This document shows positions 24,500 to 34,147 of a stretch of DNA of 39,523 nucleotides, in pieces (within the stretch, counting starts at the first letter, position 1; the number at the start of each line of letters is the position of its first letter). A program made the translations under genes and the position numbers. The notes beneath the pieces were generated by a model. That model had not been told where the DNA came from. It ran no database searches and saw nothing but the letters and a program-made list of their open reading frames with translations. The stretch spans positions 1 to 39,523 of the forward strand of contig REDH01000093.1 of the NCBI GenBank assembly GCA_007693585.1, in the 5' to 3' direction. The DNA is from Deltaproteobacteria bacterium (GTDB taxonomy: Bacteria; Myxococcota_A; Bradymonadia; REDH01).

Positions 24500-25225
24500 A
24501 TGGGCAACACCGCCACGAGGCCCAGAGACATTCCCATGGAATCCGGATCGACCCGTTCCAGAACTCCCCAGCCCCGCGCACCGGGCTCTCCCGGACGAGA
24601 CGGAACTCACCGCCGGACTCCGGCGTCCGAGAGCTGCGGCCCCGGATGCCCCCATGGGGCGAGCCGTCGAGGTCGCTCCACGAACCCGTCCGGCCAAACC
24701 TGCACGCCGGAGCACCGGAGGTTGCGAAGCGAACGGCAGCCAAGACCCTTTGAAGTCGACGGAGCGTTCGTCCCGGATGACGCCGGACGCTCCTCGCCCG
24801 TCCTCGCGGAGCCCGGATCCCTGCGCGCTCTCGAGCGCCCGCAGCCCGCCTGGCAGCTCTCTGCGTGTGGCGCGAGTCACGGAGCGCACTCGTCAACGCG
24901 CTCGACCCAATCACCGAGCAAGGCGGGAACAGTTCCGGTGCCCGGCGGCGCACCGTTGCTGGCGTCCACGGAGCGCCGCCAGCGTTCCGGTCCCTCCCTG
25001 CAGGGTGAGATCACAATCGTTGTTCCCCGTCTTGGGACCCTCGTGCTGAACGCCGGGCCGACCGCCGCCGTAGAGGCAGTCTGGCGAGTCCGGCTGGCAC
25101 GGGAAGCCACGGACCGGCTCCGGAAGACCCTGCATATCCACGGCTGCTCGCTTCGCGAGAGAGCGCCCTCATCCTGCGAACCCGGACCTTCGTCCCAGCC
25201 ACCTCACCAGAAGAGTTCATCATGA
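24500..25225 (+). CDS. Possible T3SS needle-length regulator (SctP/FliK-like C-terminus)
   Basis: About 241 residues from the ATG used; the start is uncertain because no ribosome site stands out, and the frame is open back to 24314. The first 150 residues are Pro/Ser/Arg-rich and disordered-looking. The C-terminal block GEITIVVPRLGTLVLNAGP followed by VEAVWRVRLAREATDRLRK and TLHIHGCSLRE fits the T3S4/FliK-type domain (two strands then helix, with L/G at the end). FliK/SctP proteins measure needle or hook length and switch substrate. Its position divergent from the sct operon supports this, but the match is weak. The stop overlaps the next ATG by 4 nt. Confidence 0.4.
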   Translation: MGNTATRPRDIPMESGSTRSRTPQPRAPGSPGRDGTHRRTPASESCGPGCPHGASRRGRSTNPSGQTCTPEHRRLRSERQPRPFEVDGAFVPDDAGRSSPVLAEPGSLRALERPQPAWQLSACGASHGAHSSTRSTQSPSKAGTVPVPGGAPLLASTERRQRSGPSLQGEITIVVPRLGTLVLNAGPTAAVEAVWRVRLAREATDRLRKTLHIHGCSLRERAPSSCEPGPSSQPPHQKSSS

Positions 25226-26244
25226 CCCATGGCAACACGACCGGGAGTGATCTGGCGACCACCACACCTGCCCCGATCGACACCGGCGGGCCAACGGAGC
25301 GCAGCGTCGGCTCCCCCTCGGCAGACGCTGGGTGCGAGCCGATCGAAGAACGACCGGCGACGGTATTCGACCCGGTCGACCAGCTGGTCGAGCGTCTGCT
25401 CTCCGGTCTTCGTTGCGAACAGCAGCTGCACTCACCGGACGACCCGTCGCCGGTCCCTTCACCAGTCGATTCCTCGATGAAGCCGCTTGCGGGAGCCTGC
25501 ATCTGGGAGGGCTTCTTTCGACTCTTCCTTGGCCGTGGTGGCACAGCCGTCCTTCGAATCCGTGCCACGCACGGGCTGGGTGCGGATCCCGATCCGCACA
25601 TCACCGAGTTACTCGTCGCAGAGCGCCTGCGCGCCGCTATCGAGCATGATCCGGCCACGACGCTCACCATTCAACCCCTGACAGGCCGAGCACTTCCTCG
25701 CCCTGCAGAACAGTGCGTGCGACATGACGTTCAGTTGGCAGGACTGCAGATCTCCCTCTGGTCATCGCAACGCTTTCGCGACGCCCTGGCGGCGGGGCTG
25801 CCTTCGGCTGATGGCATCGCGGAGATCCGTCTGAAGGCATCGTTGCCGCTCGGTCTCGAACCACCACCGACGCGTGAGCCCACGGCGCTCATTCTTCGCT
25901 GGACGGATCTCGCTAGCCCGACCCTGGTGAGTGATGCCGGTGCTTCGCCGGTTGCCATTCAACTGGACGGCTCCACACCATTTCTTCGTCCCATCCGTTC
26001 GCATGAGCGCCCGACCGGATTGGGCCCGACCCTGCGTCTGCGCGTTCGCGTTCAGGGAACCGAACGGGGGGCTCGCATCCTGGCCATTCGTTCGATCGCG
26101 GAACTGGACGGGGCAGGCACGGCTGTGGCGCTTCACTGCATCCCCGCGAACGACGGTCTGCTGCTGACCCCATCCATCGACTACCGACCGGCCCCGTGTC
26201 TGGCACCACCAGGAGGCCGCGGCAACGCCGCGGCACCTTCCTGA
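25222..26244 (+). CDS. Hypothetical protein coupled to the SctP-like gene
   Basis: 340 residues; its ATG overlaps the stop of the upstream gene (ATGA). I do not recognise a family. The first 85 residues are Pro/Ser/Asp-rich. The rest alternates strands and short helices (WEGFFRLFLGRGGTAVLRIRA, LQISLWSSQRFRDALAAGLP, TLRLRVRVQGTERGARILAIRS). In ysc-type clusters sctQ, the cytoplasmic ring protein, follows sctP and is 300-350 residues, so this is a candidate by position and size. But the C-terminal SpoA domain that defines SctQ is not visible. The 3' end overlaps the opposing lipoprotein by 64 nt. Confidence 0.55.
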   Translation: MTHGNTTGSDLATTTPAPIDTGGPTERSVGSPSADAGCEPIEERPATVFDPVDQLVERLLSGLRCEQQLHSPDDPSPVPSPVDSSMKPLAGACIWEGFFRLFLGRGGTAVLRIRATHGLGADPDPHITELLVAERLRAAIEHDPATTLTIQPLTGRALPRPAEQCVRHDVQLAGLQISLWSSQRFRDALAAGLPSADGIAEIRLKASLPLGLEPPPTREPTALILRWTDLASPTLVSDAGASPVAIQLDGSTPFLRPIRSHERPTGLGPTLRLRVRVQGTERGARILAIRSIAELDGAGTAVALHCIPANDGLLLTPSIDYRPAPCLAPPGGRGNAAAPS

Positions 26245-26546
26245 TCGACCTCTTCGAACAGCGGCCACGGTTCCAGACGCCACTCCAGAATGGCACCTGG
26301 CAGCATCTCGACCTCTGCTCGCCACACGAGACTGTTCGGCGGGTGGAGCTCAACCCTGATCGTTCCGGCGCGCAGAGGGATACCGATTGGGAACTCGGAC
26401 AGCGTTCCCACTGCCAGGCCATCGATTCGAACCGTTGTCTCTTCGGCCAGCCCATCGATGCGCAGCAGGCCCGCATCTTCCGAAGTCGTGGAGACCGTTC
26501 CTCCGCATCCGGAGAGGATGGACATCAGGGCGGCGCAGAACGTCAT
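26181..26546 (-). CDS. Small PEGA-like lipoprotein
   Basis: About 121 residues. A short signal peptide ends in a lipobox (SILSGC). The mature part reads LLRIDGLAEETTVRIDGLAVGT and then GIPLRAGTIRVELHPPNSLVW, the small beta domain called PEGA that is common in surface lipoproteins, followed by RAEVEMLPGAILEWRLEP. It probably sits on the periplasmic side of a membrane; binding partner unknown. The ATG at 26546 was chosen because it directly precedes the hydrophobic segment, but no ribosome site is visible; a TTG at 26630 would add 28 residues. It follows rplQ by 89 nt. Its tail overlaps the + strand gene tail by 64 nt. Confidence 0.65.
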   Translation of the reverse strand: MTFCAALMSILSGCGGTVSTTSEDAGLLRIDGLAEETTVRIDGLAVGTLSEFPIGIPLRAGTIRVELHPPNSLVWRAEVEMLPGAILEWRLEPWPLFEEVDQEGAAALPRPPGGARHGAGR

Positions 26547-26578
26547 CCGGGCCAGGCCGCCATACCAGGAACAGCGAC

Positions 26579-26603
26579 GGGCGCTCCGCGATCGCGGGCG
26601 CCC
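26579..26603 (-). terminator. Strong hairpin after rplQ
   Basis: An outer 6-bp arm (GGGCGC/GCGCCC) and the inner palindrome CCGCGATCGCGG, with one bulged T, form a long GC-rich stem 33 nt past the rplQ stop. It has no U tract. It could end or attenuate the ribosomal transcript before the lipoprotein gene. Confidence 0.4.
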
Positions 26604-26635
26604 GTTGCACGGACAATCGATGACGAACAAGTGCT

Positions 26636-27085
26636 TCAGTCCTGCGCAGGTGCGGACTCCTCTTCTCCGCCTGCGTCCAGACTCTCGTCGTCCACATCGG
26701 GTTCCTCGAACACCTCGACGGTGACTGCCGGTGCGTCGACCAGTTCGATCTGCGCCATGGGCGCATTGTCACCTCGCCGGTTGCCCAGCTTCAGCACCCG
26801 GGTATACCCCCCGTTGCGTTCAGCGTACCGTTCGGCGAGTTCGGAGAAGAGCTTGCGGAGAACTTCGTCGTCCCGGAGGAGTGCTGCGGCCTGCCGCCTT
26901 GCGTGCAGGTCGCCTCGCTTCGCGAGCGTGATCAGACGCTCGGCAAAGCGTCGAAGTTCCTTCGCCTTTGGCGTGGTCGTCTGAATTCGTTCATGGAGGA
27001 AAAGCGACGTTACCATATTGGCGAACATGGCCTTCCGGTGGGACGCATTCCTGTTGAGCTTTCGCCCGCGCTTCAGGTGTCTCAT
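26636..27085 (-). CDS. rplQ: Large subunit ribosomal protein L17
   Basis: 149 residues. The N-terminus [23 protein letters not shown] and the later [17 protein letters not shown] and [26 protein letters not shown] are standard L17 signatures. L17 helps form the peptide exit tunnel wall. A 35-residue acidic tail ([19 protein letters not shown]) extends beyond the usual bacterial length. Last of the alpha operon, 60 nt after rpoA. Confidence 0.96.
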   Translation of the reverse strand: MRHLKRGRKLNRNASHRKAMFANMVTSLFLHERIQTTTPKAKELRRFAERLITLAKRGDLHARRQAAALLRDDEVLRKLFSELAERYAERNGGYTRVLKLGNRRGDNAPMAQIELVDAPAVTVEVFEEPDVDDESLDAGGEEESAPAQD

Positions 27086-27145
27086 GATTCTATCCTCGTG
27101 GGAGCAGCGCTGACCGTACAGGCACTGACGCGACTGGAGCCCGGT

Positions 27146-28168
27146 TCAACGCCCGGCTTCCTTCGGTTCCGGGTTGCGGAGTTCACTGGGTGGCCAATTG
27201 TCGAGCTTCATGCCGAGCGAGAGGCCCATGCTGGCGAGAATCTCCTTGATCTCCTTCAGCGACTTTCGACCGAAATTCTTCGTCTTGAGCATCTCGGCTT
27301 CTGTCTTCTGCACAAGCTCGCCGATGAAGTGGATATTCGCGTTCTGCAGGCAATTGGCACTCCGCACCGAAAGCTCGAGTTCTTCCACGGAACGCAGCAG
27401 GTTCTCGTTGAACTCCTCATCCACGCTCTCTTCGACCTTCAGCTCAGGCTCGGCCCCCTCATCGAAGTTGATGAAGATGTTGACCTGGTCCTTGATGATC
27501 TTCGCGGCGAACGCAACGGCATCCTCGGGCGTCACGGACCCATCCGTCCAGACCTCGAGCGAGAGACGGTCGTAGTCGGTCCGGGAGCCGACACGCGCTC
27601 CCGAGACATTGAAGTTCACCTTGAGGATCGGCGAAAAGAGCGCATCGATCGCGATCCAGCCGACGGGCCACTCCTCGTCCTTGTTCTCTTCGGCCGGGAC
27701 GTAACCGCGACCGACGTTCACCCGCATCTCCATCTGGAGACGCCCCTTCTCCGAGAGGGTCGCGATGACCTGATCCGGATCGAGGATCTCGACGGTCGGT
27801 GGGGCGTGGATGTCCTTTGCCGTGACGACGGCGGGGCCCTCGACGTCCAGTCGGCACATCACCTCGTCGACGGAAGAAGACCGGAGTCGCAATTCCTTGA
27901 GGTTCAGGATGATGTCCCCGATGTCCTCCCGAACCTCCGGCAGGGTCTGCAGTTCGTGCAGGGCGCCCTCGATCCGGACGGCCGTAACGGCCGACCCCTG
28001 CAGCGAAGAGAGGAGAATGCGGCGCAGTCCGTTGCCGATCGTCGTCCCGAACCCGCGTTCGAGTGGCTCCGCAAGGAACCGGGCATACGTTTCGCTCCGC
28101 GTATCGGCCTCGATACGGACTTCGCGCGGCTTGATCAGGTCACGCCAGTTCTTCCAGATAGTCTCCAT
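27146..28168 (-). CDS. rpoA: RNA polymerase alpha subunit
   Basis: 340 residues, the normal length. The N-terminal dimerisation domain has [31 protein letters not shown], the conserved assembly region. The C-terminal domain (about 255-325) has [23 protein letters not shown] and [19 protein letters not shown], which contact UP elements and activators. A GAGGAAAG site stands just before the ATG. It follows rpsK after a 113-nt gap where rpsD would normally lie. Confidence 0.98.
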   Translation of the reverse strand: METIWKNWRDLIKPREVRIEADTRSETYARFLAEPLERGFGTTIGNGLRRILLSSLQGSAVTAVRIEGALHELQTLPEVREDIGDIILNLKELRLRSSSVDEVMCRLDVEGPAVVTAKDIHAPPTVEILDPDQVIATLSEKGRLQMEMRVNVGRGYVPAEENKDEEWPVGWIAIDALFSPILKVNFNVSGARVGSRTDYDRLSLEVWTDGSVTPEDAVAFAAKIIKDQVNIFINFDEGAEPELKVEESVDEEFNENLLRSVEELELSVRSANCLQNANIHFIGELVQKTEAEMLKTKNFGRKSLKEIKEILASMGLSLGMKLDNWPPSELRNPEPKEAGR

Positions 28169-28281
28169 CTTTCCTCACGCTTCTGACCGGGCATGCATGC
28201 TGAACGTGCCCGTGAGTCCATGCGCGACCCGGAAAACGGCGCATGACAACTGGACGGCGGGCACCCGGGCGTAGGCTGACT

Positions 28282-28680
28282 CTAGACGCGCCGCCGCTTG
28301 GGGGGACGGCAACCGTTGTGCGGGATGGGCGTGACATCCCGAATGAGGGACACCTTGAGACCTGCGCCCTGGAGCGCCCGGAGTGCGGATTCGCGTCCAC
28401 TTCCAGGCCCCTTGAGGTAGACGACCACTGACTTCATGCCGTGATCCATGGCCTTGCGCGCAGCATCCTCTGCCGCAATCTGCGCTGCGAACGGCGTGCT
28501 CTTCCGAGAGTGCTTGAACCCTCGCGCTCCGGCGCTCGACCACGAGATCGTGTTCCCCGACACGTCCGTGATCGTGATCAAGGTGTTGTTGAACGTCGAT
28601 GCGATGTGCGCGACTCCGTTCTGGATATTCTTCTTGACGCGCTTCTTGCCGACGCGCCGTCCGGAGCTCTTGGTTGCCAT
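28282..28680 (-). CDS. rpsK: Small subunit ribosomal protein S11
   Basis: 132 residues. The basic N-terminus is followed by [23 protein letters not shown], the [25 protein letters not shown] core and the typical C-terminus [19 protein letters not shown]11 sits on the platform of the 30S subunit near the mRNA exit. It follows rpsM by 30 nt. The next expected gene, rpsD, is missing. Confidence 0.97.
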   Translation of the reverse strand: MATKSSGRRVGKKRVKKNIQNGVAHIASTFNNTLITITDVSGNTISWSSAGARGFKHSRKSTPFAAQIAAEDAARKAMDHGMKSVVVYLKGPGSGRESALRALQGAGLKVSLIRDVTPIPHNGCRPPKRRRV

Positions 28681-28710
28681 GAGGGATCTCCCGAGTTGGC
28701 CTGGTCTGAA

Positions 28711-29079
28711 CTACTTCTTCTTCTTGATTGCCACGCGGCGGGGTCCCTTTCGGGTACGAGCATTCGTTCGAGTCCGCTGCCCGCGCACCGGAAGGCCGCG
28801 ACGATGACGCAGCCCTCGGTAGCACCCGAGATCCATCAGCCGCTTGACGTTCAGCGCGACCTCGCGCCGCAGGTCGCCTTCCACCTTGTACTCGCTCTGG
28901 AGAAGCTCGCGAATGCGCCGAACCTCTCCCTCCGTCAGGTCTTCGGTGCGGACGTCCTCACCGACCTGAGCCTTCTTGCATATCTCACGGGCCTTGGTCG
29001 AGCCAATGCCATAAATGTACGTGAGTCCGATCACTACCCGCTTGCGCGCGGGCAGGTCTACACCGGCAATACGAGCCAT
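28711..29079 (-). CDS. rpsM: Small subunit ribosomal protein S13
   Basis: 122 residues from [24 protein letters not shown]; the H2TH-like middle [22 protein letters not shown] and the basic tail [22 protein letters not shown] are typical. S13 bridges the 30S head to the large subunit. A GGAGGAA-type site stands before the ATG; a longer upstream frame was rejected since it runs through the rpmJ end. Confidence 0.97.
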   Translation of the reverse strand: MARIAGVDLPARKRVVIGLTYIYGIGSTKAREICKKAQVGEDVRTEDLTEGEVRRIRELLQSEYKVEGDLRREVALNVKRLMDLGCYRGLRHRRGLPVRGQRTRTNARTRKGPRRVAIKKKK

Positions 29080-29107
29080 TCTTCCTCCTTCTGGCCGGGT
29101 GACGACC

Positions 29108-29221
29108 TCAGCCCTGTCGCTGCTTGTGACGTGGGTTGGTACAGATGACCCGAACCACACCCTTGCGGCGGATCACCTTGCAGTGTTCGCAGATCTTCTT
29201 CACGGATGGCCGAACCTTCAT
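29108..29221 (-). CDS. rpmJ: Large subunit ribosomal protein L36 (zinc form)
   Basis: 37 residues: [14 protein letters not shown] and [13 protein letters not shown]. The zinc ligands Cys11, Cys14, Cys27 and His32 are all present, so this is the zinc-binding paralog. An AGAGGTAG site precedes the ATG. It follows secY by 118 nt; adk, map and infA, often found in that gap, are absent. Confidence 0.96.
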   Translation of the reverse strand: MKVRPSVKKICEHCKVIRRKGVVRVICTNPRHKQRQG

Positions 29222-29339
29222 CTTTCTACCTCTGACTGCGGCAGCCTCTGCGAGGCAGAGCCGATCAAATGGGGGGCGCGCTATACACGACTGGGCACCG
29301 GTACGCAACCGGCATCTCCATGCGGATTCGACCTGTCTC

Positions 29340-30662
29340 CTACGCGGAAGGGGTGAGGTTGTCGCGAATCCGTGACATCCGCTGGCCAGTCAACCCTTCG
29401 TAATGCCTTGAAATCAGGTGACCCTCGATCTGTTGAACCGTATCCAGTCCTACCGAGACCACGATCAGAAGCCCCGTTCCGCCGTACAGGAACGAAATCG
29501 GGAACCATTCCATCATGATCACTGGAAGGACGCAGACCGCAGCGACATAGAGTGCGCCCCCGGTCGTGATCCGGGTCAGCACGTAGTCGATGTACTCTGC
29601 GGTCTTCTTTCCAGGCCGGATACCGGGCACGAAACTCCCCGCTCTCTTCATGTTGTCGGCGACATCGACGGGATTGAACGTGACGGCCGTGTAGAAGAAG
29701 CAGAAGAAGATGATGAGGATGACGTAGAGAACATTGTAACGCCAGTCGAGCGGATTGAGCGCAATCTGCAGCGTACTCGCCCACTCGGCGTCCTGGAAGT
29801 ACCCTGCCATGGTGCTCGGGAAGATCAGGATCGAGCTGGCGAAGATCGGCGGAATGACGCCCGAGGTGTTCACCTTCAGTGGCAGGTAGGACGCCTGACC
29901 CGAGTACACCTTTCGACCAACGGTTCGCTTCGCGTACTGAACCGGGATTCTGCGTTGTGCACGCTCCACGAACACGATGAACGCGACCGTCGCGAGAATG
30001 AGCACCAGCAGAATGAGTGAGGCGAGCGGGTTGATCTCCCCGCGCTGGACCTGCTCCATCGTCGAGATCGCTCCCGCCGGGAATCCGGCGATGATCCCTG
30101 CGAAGATGATCAGTGAGATTCCGTTGCCGATCCCGCGCTCGGTGATCTGCTCGCCCAACCACATGAGGAAGACGGTACCGGTCGTCAGCGCGATGATCGT
30201 GATCAGCCTGAAGGAAAGACCTCCAACGGTCACAAGCCCGGGGAACTCGTCATTGAGGTTCTCCAGGTAGAACGCGATACCTGTTCCCTGAATCAGGGCG
30301 AGAAGGACGGTACCATAGCGCGTGTACTGCGTGATCTTCTTGCGACCCTGCTCCCCCTCCTTCTTCAACCGCTCGAGGGTAGGCACGACCACCGCCAGTA
30401 GCTGCAGGATGATTGCAGCCGAGATGTACGGCATGATGCCGAGCGCGAAGATCGAGAGTTGCTCGAGCGCACCACCGGTGAAGAGGTTGAACAGGCCCAG
30501 AAAGCCTGCACGCTGCGCGATGACCTCGGTCATCACGGAGCGGTCCACTCCGGGGGTGGTGACGAACACACCGAGGCGATAGATCGCCAGCAGCCCCAGG
30601 GTGAAGAGTATCCTCGCCCGAAGTTCTGGGATCTTCGCAATATTCGTGAGCGTGCTGACCAC
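29340..30662 (-). CDS. secY: Protein translocase channel subunit SecY
   Basis: 440 residues with ten membrane helices. It forms the Sec channel in the inner membrane for export and insertion. Seen motifs: [24 protein letters not shown] at the first helix, [20 protein letters not shown] for the plug/helix 2 region, [38 protein letters not shown], and the C-terminal [18 protein letters not shown]. It starts at a GTG only 1 nt after the rplO stop, so translation of the two is likely coupled. Confidence 0.97.
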   Translation of the reverse strand: MVSTLTNIAKIPELRARILFTLGLLAIYRLGVFVTTPGVDRSVMTEVIAQRAGFLGLFNLFTGGALEQLSIFALGIMPYISAAIILQLLAVVVPTLERLKKEGEQGRKKITQYTRYGTVLLALIQGTGIAFYLENLNDEFPGLVTVGGLSFRLITIIALTTGTVFLMWLGEQITERGIGNGISLIIFAGIIAGFPAGAISTMEQVQRGEINPLASLILLVLILATVAFIVFVERAQRRIPVQYAKRTVGRKVYSGQASYLPLKVNTSGVIPPIFASSILIFPSTMAGYFQDAEWASTLQIALNPLDWRYNVLYVILIIFFCFFYTAVTFNPVDVADNMKRAGSFVPGIRPGKKTAEYIDYVLTRITTGGALYVAAVCVLPVIMMEWFPISFLYGGTGLLIVVSVGLDTVQQIEGHLISRHYEGLTGQRMSRIRDNLTPSA

Positions 30663-30663
30663 C

Positions 30664-31113
30664 TCAGATCACCTCGATCGTGCCACCCGCAGAGGTGATG
30701 GCTGCTTCCGCTCCGCGGGTGAACTGGTCCGCCTTGACGGTCAGCGCGACGGCGAGATCTCCCTTGCCAAGGATCTTCAACCCCCGATAGCGCCCGCGCC
30801 CGCGGATCAGTCCGTCTTCCCGAAGGCGTGCAAGGTCGATGGTGCTTCCCGCCTCGTAGCGGGCGAGGTCTGCGACGTTGAGGGTCAGCCACTCCTTTCG
30901 GAAGCGGTCATTCCGGAACCCGCGCTTCGGCAGGCGCCGATGGAGCGGCATCTGCCCGCCCTCGAACCCGCGCGCGGTCGAGCCACCGGCCCGTGCCTTC
31001 TGGCCCTTGTGCCCCTTGCCGCAGGTCTTTCCCTGCCCGGCGGAGTGGCCTCGCCCCTTTCGCTTCCGGTTCCGCGTCGAACCCTCGGCGGGCTGCAGAT
31101 CGTGCAATGCCAT
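30664..31113 (-). CDS. rplO: Large subunit ribosomal protein L15
   Basis: 149 residues. N-terminal [26 protein letters not shown] and [17 protein letters not shown] are the basic extension that threads through 23S rRNA; the C-terminal core has [16 protein letters not shown] and [26 protein letters not shown]. Length is normal. It lies between rpmD and secY, its usual place in the spc operon. Confidence 0.97.
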   Translation of the reverse strand: MALHDLQPAEGSTRNRKRKGRGHSAGQGKTCGKGHKGQKARAGGSTARGFEGGQMPLHRRLPKRGFRNDRFRKEWLTLNVADLARYEAGSTIDLARLREDGLIRGRGRYRGLKILGKGDLAVALTVKADQFTRGAEAAITSAGGTIEVI

Positions 31114-31149
31114 GATGACGTCCTCTTCTCGTGTCCCGCAGAGGCGGGT

Positions 31150-31338
31150 TCAGCCCTGCACTGGCGCGACCTGCACCAGATGCTGTACTTTTGCGATTTG
31201 CCCACGAAGCCCCGGGCTGTCGTTGTGCACGACGGCCTGATTGAGCTTGCGCAGTCCGAGAGCCCGGAGTGTTCTCCGCTGGGTCTCGGGGCGTCCGCTG
31301 TAGCTGCGGACCAGTGTGACTTCAACCTTGCCGGTCAT
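31150..31338 (-). CDS. rpmD: Large subunit ribosomal protein L30
   Basis: 62 residues: [20 protein letters not shown], then [26 protein letters not shown] with the ferredoxin-like L30 fold. The start follows a gap of only 10 nt after rpsE; the longer frame would extend into rpsE and was rejected. Confidence 0.95.
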   Translation of the reverse strand: MTGKVEVTLVRSYSGRPETQRRTLRALGLRKLNQAVVHNDSPGLRGQIAKVQHLVQVAPVQG

Positions 31339-31348
31339 CGGATACCTC

Positions 31349-31876
31349 TCAGCGAGTAACTTCGTCTTCGCTCTTCCGTCTCTTTGCCGCCACCAGAGCG
31401 GGGCTCTGCAGTGCCTTGAGACCCGCGAGCGTGGCACGCACCATGTTGTGCGGATTGTTCGAGCCGAGGCTCTTTGTCAGGATGTTCCGGACGCCTGCGG
31501 CCTCGAGGACGGCGCGCACGGCGCCGCCCGCGATGACGCCGGTACCCGGCCCCGCCGGCTTGAGCAGAACACGGCCAGCGCCGAACTCCCCGACAATCTC
31601 GTGCGGGATGGTTCCTTCGCCCACCAGGGGAATCTCCACCAGGGCACGCCGGGCTCGTTCGTTGCCCTTGCGGATGGCCTCGGGCACCTCGTTGGCCTTG
31701 CCGTGCCCAACGCCGACCCGTCCGTTCTCGTCGCCCACGACGACGATCGCCCCGAAGGAGAACCGCCTGCCTCCCTTCACGACCTTGGCGGAGCGATTGA
31801 TATGGACCACGCGGTCCACGAACTCGTTGTCCGCGTCCATGTTGTCTCGCCCCTGCCTTCTTGGATTCATCGCCAC
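31349..31876 (-). CDS. rpsE: Small subunit ribosomal protein S5
   Basis: 175 residues. N-terminal dsRBD-like domain [24 protein letters not shown]; the loop [23 protein letters not shown] and the C-terminal [28 protein letters not shown] are typical. S5 helps reading accuracy. A GTG start is chosen over the ATG two codons later: AGGAG (31883-31887) lies 6 nt before the GTG but 12 nt before the ATG. The site is inside the end of rplR. Confidence 0.96.
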   Translation of the reverse strand: MAMNPRRQGRDNMDADNEFVDRVVHINRSAKVVKGGRRFSFGAIVVVGDENGRVGVGHGKANEVPEAIRKGNERARRALVEIPLVGEGTIPHEIVGEFGAGRVLLKPAGPGTGVIAGGAVRAVLEAAGVRNILTKSLGSNNPHNMVRATLAGLKALQSPALVAAKRRKSEDEVTR

Positions 31877-31885
31877 GGTGCTCTC

Positions 31886-32257
31886 CTAGAACTTGAGTCC
31901 GCCCTCTCGGGCGCCTTCGGCCAGCGCATGGACGCGCCCGCTCTGGTATCGATAGCCATTGCGGTCAAAGACCACGGAGATCACCCCGGCATCCTTGCAG
32001 CGCTCGGCAAGGAGCTGACCGACCTTGCGTGAGCAGTCACGCTTGGTCTCGCCCTCCCCCCGCTCGAATCCTCGACTGACAGACGAGGCTGCAGCAAGCG
32101 TTCGGCCGGCCACATCATCGATGACCTGAGCGTAGATGTGCTTCCCCGAGCGATAGACGGTCAGTCTGGGCCGCTCGGTGCTTCCGTGAATCTTCTTCCG
32201 GACGCGACGCCGTCGCCGTGCCCTTGCCTGCTGAATACGTTCGAACTTCTTGCTCAT
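31886..32257 (-). CDS. rplR: Large subunit ribosomal protein L18
   Basis: 123 residues. A basic start ([40 protein letters not shown]) and the C-terminal [29 protein letters not shown] are L18 signatures. It binds 5S rRNA in the central protuberance with L5. It lies between rplF and rpsE as in most spc operons. Confidence 0.97.
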   Translation of the reverse strand: MSKKFERIQQARARRRRRVRKKIHGSTERPRLTVYRSGKHIYAQVIDDVAGRTLAAASSVSRGFERGEGETKRDCSRKVGQLLAERCKDAGVISVVFDRNGYRYQSGRVHALAEGAREGGLKF

Positions 32258-32275
32258 CGTTGCACCCCTCGCGGC

Positions 32276-32821
32276 CTACTTGCCGCCTGCCTTGCCTTCC
32301 TTGCGGCGGATGGTCTCGTCGGAATAGCGGATGCCCTTCCCCTTGTAGGGCTCAGGCGGGCGCAGAGAACGAATCTCTGCCGCGACCATCCCGATGATCT
32401 GCTTGTCTGGGCCATTGACGGTGACGCTGTTCTCCTTCGGGTTCACGGTCGCCGTGACGCCTTCGGGAAGTTCATAGAGAACCGGATGGGAGTAGCCGAG
32501 AATGAACAGGAGGTAACGCTCGCCGCGCGCTTCGCAGCGGTAGCCGACACCATTGATGATCAGGCTCCGGGTAAACCCCGTCGTGACACCTTCCACCATG
32601 TTCGCCACAAGCGTGCGCGCGAGTCCATGCGCGGCCCGGGCCAGACGACCATCGTCCTCACGCTGCACCACAACTTCGTTGTTCTCCAGGCTCACCGCCA
32701 CCCTCTCGGGCAGCGTGGCCGAGAGCGTCCCGCGAGGGCCCTGCACACCGACCACGCTTCCGTCGATGGTGATTCTTACCTTGTCCGGCACCGGAACCGG
32801 CGCCTTGCCGATACGCGACAT
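32276..32821 (-). CDS. rplF: Large subunit ribosomal protein L6
   Basis: 181 residues starting MSRIGKAPVPVPDKV. Two repeated L6 folds; C-terminal GPDKQIIGMVAAEIRSLRPPEPYKGKGIRYSDE is typical. The ATG at 32821 was chosen: AGGAG (32829-32833) is 7 nt from it but only 1 nt from the next ATG upstream (32827). L6 stabilises the factor-binding region near the sarcin-ricin loop. Confidence 0.97.
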   Translation of the reverse strand: MSRIGKAPVPVPDKVRITIDGSVVGVQGPRGTLSATLPERVAVSLENNEVVVQREDDGRLARAAHGLARTLVANMVEGVTTGFTRSLIINGVGYRCEARGERYLLFILGYSHPVLYELPEGVTATVNPKENSVTVNGPDKQIIGMVAAEIRSLRPPEPYKGKGIRYSDETIRRKEGKAGGK

Positions 32822-32880
32822 GTCCATTCTCCTGGTCAACGTGCGCGACAGATACGCCGCGAACGCAGTAGCTTGAATCC

Positions 32881-33270
32881 CTAGTACACGGAAGCGAGCA
32901 GCTCGCCCCCCACCCCTTGCTCGGTCGCCTGGTGTCCGGTCATGACACCCCGACTCGTTGTCAGCACGGCGATTCCGAATCCGTTCATGACCTTCGGAAT
33001 CGAGTCGGCCGCGACGTATCGACGCTGGCCAGGTCGGGACTCGCGCTTGATGCGGGTGATGACGTGCTGCCCGTTGTGGTAACGCAGCACAATGCGAAGA
33101 ATGCCGGGACCGACGCCGTCCTCGTGGCCGTAGTCTTCGATGTACCCTTCCTCCTTCAGAACGCGCGCGATCTCGGTCTTCAGTCGGGAAGACGGCAGAC
33201 GCAGCACAGCATGTCTGGCCATGCCTGCGTTTCGAATGCGCGTAAGAAGGTCTGCAATTGGATCGGTCAT
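32881..33270 (-). CDS. rpsH: Small subunit ribosomal protein S8
   Basis: 129 residues: MTDPIADLLTRIRNAGMARH, the middle LKEEGYIEDYGHEDG and the C-terminal TTSRGVMTGHQATEQGVGGELLASVY, all standard. S8 binds helix 21 of 16S rRNA and in E. coli represses the spc operon; whether it does so here is unknown. It stands between rpsN and rplF. Confidence 0.97.
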   Translation of the reverse strand: MTDPIADLLTRIRNAGMARHAVLRLPSSRLKTEIARVLKEEGYIEDYGHEDGVGPGILRIVLRYHNGQHVITRIKRESRPGQRRYVAADSIPKVMNGFGIAVLTTSRGVMTGHQATEQGVGGELLASVY

Positions 33271-33336
33271 GTCGTTTCTTCCTGAATCAGCCCGCCGTTC
33301 GGCGACGGCGCGATATTCCCAGTGGTGGTCGGAGAC

Positions 33337-33522
33337 CTACCAGCTGCTCTTGGTAACGCCCGGAAGCATGCCCTGGTGGGCGAGTTCACGAACGCAGATT
33401 CGGCACATGGCGAACTTGCGAATGTAGGCATGGGAGCGCCCACAGCGCTTGCACCGGTTGTGCGCACGAACCTTGAACTTCGGCTTTCTGTTCGCTTTCG
33501 CGATCATTGACTTGCGAGCCAC
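33337..33522 (-). CDS. rpsN: Small subunit ribosomal protein S14, zinc-binding type
   Basis: 61 residues, the short form. Zinc ligands Cys24, Cys27, Cys40 and Cys43 are present (RCKRCGRSH and MCRICVREL). The zinc-less form is about 100 residues. It keeps the usual position after rplE. Together with L36 it shows zinc-dependent versions of both proteins. Confidence 0.96.
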   Translation of the reverse strand: MARKSMIAKANRKPKFKVRAHNRCKRCGRSHAYIRKFAMCRICVRELAHQGMLPGVTKSSW

Positions 33523-33543
33523 GGTCTACTCCGGAACGATGGA

Positions 33544-34080
33544 TTACTTGCGAAAGGGGAGACCCAGTTGCGTCAGCAGGACACGGCCTTCCTCGTCCGT
33601 CTGCGCGGTGGTCACAAACGAGATGTTCATGCCCCGAATCTTGTCGACCTTGTCATAGTCGATCTCGGGAAAGATGATCTGCTCCTTGAGGCCAAGCGAG
33701 TAGTTGCCCTTCCCGTCAAATGCCTTCGGCGAGAATCCGCGGAAGTCCCTCACGGCCGGCAGGGCTACGTTGAACAAACGCTCGACGAATTCCCACATCC
33801 GTGCGCGCCGAAGGGTGACCATGCAACCGATCGGCATGCCTTCACGGAGCTTGAACGTAGCGATGCTCTTCCGCGCTCGGGTCACGACGGGCTTCTGACC
33901 CGTGATCAGGGACAGATCGTTCACGGCGTGCTCGACCACCTTCGGGTTCGCGACTGCCTCTCCGAGGCCGATGTTCACGACCACCTTCTCGAGTCGCGGA
34001 ACCTGGTGAATGTTGCCGTAACTGAAGGTTTCCCGAAGCGCGGGCACCACCTCCTGGCTGTACTTGTCCTTGATACGCAT
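33544..34080 (-). CDS. rplE: Large subunit ribosomal protein L5
   Basis: 178 residues. Typical blocks: [43 protein letters not shown] and the C-terminal [28 protein letters not shown]5 binds 5S rRNA and contacts the P-site tRNA. It follows rplX by 67 nt, one of the longer gaps in this block, where nothing else is seen. Confidence 0.97.
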   Translation of the reverse strand: MRIKDKYSQEVVPALRETFSYGNIHQVPRLEKVVVNIGLGEAVANPKVVEHAVNDLSLITGQKPVVTRARKSIATFKLREGMPIGCMVTLRRARMWEFVERLFNVALPAVRDFRGFSPKAFDGKGNYSLGLKEQIIFPEIDYDKVDKIRGMNISFVTTAQTDEEGRVLLTQLGLPFRK

Positions 34081-34147
34081 GATTCACTCCAGAGGGCGCC
34101 GGGTTCCGTACCGGTCGCCGGAGTTGGGGGTCCACTCGAGGACCGGA

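Noticed and set aside
29222-29339. Absence of adk, map and infA between secY and rpmJ
   Set aside because: This loss from the spc operon is common in bacteria, so it is noted but not scored as a finding.
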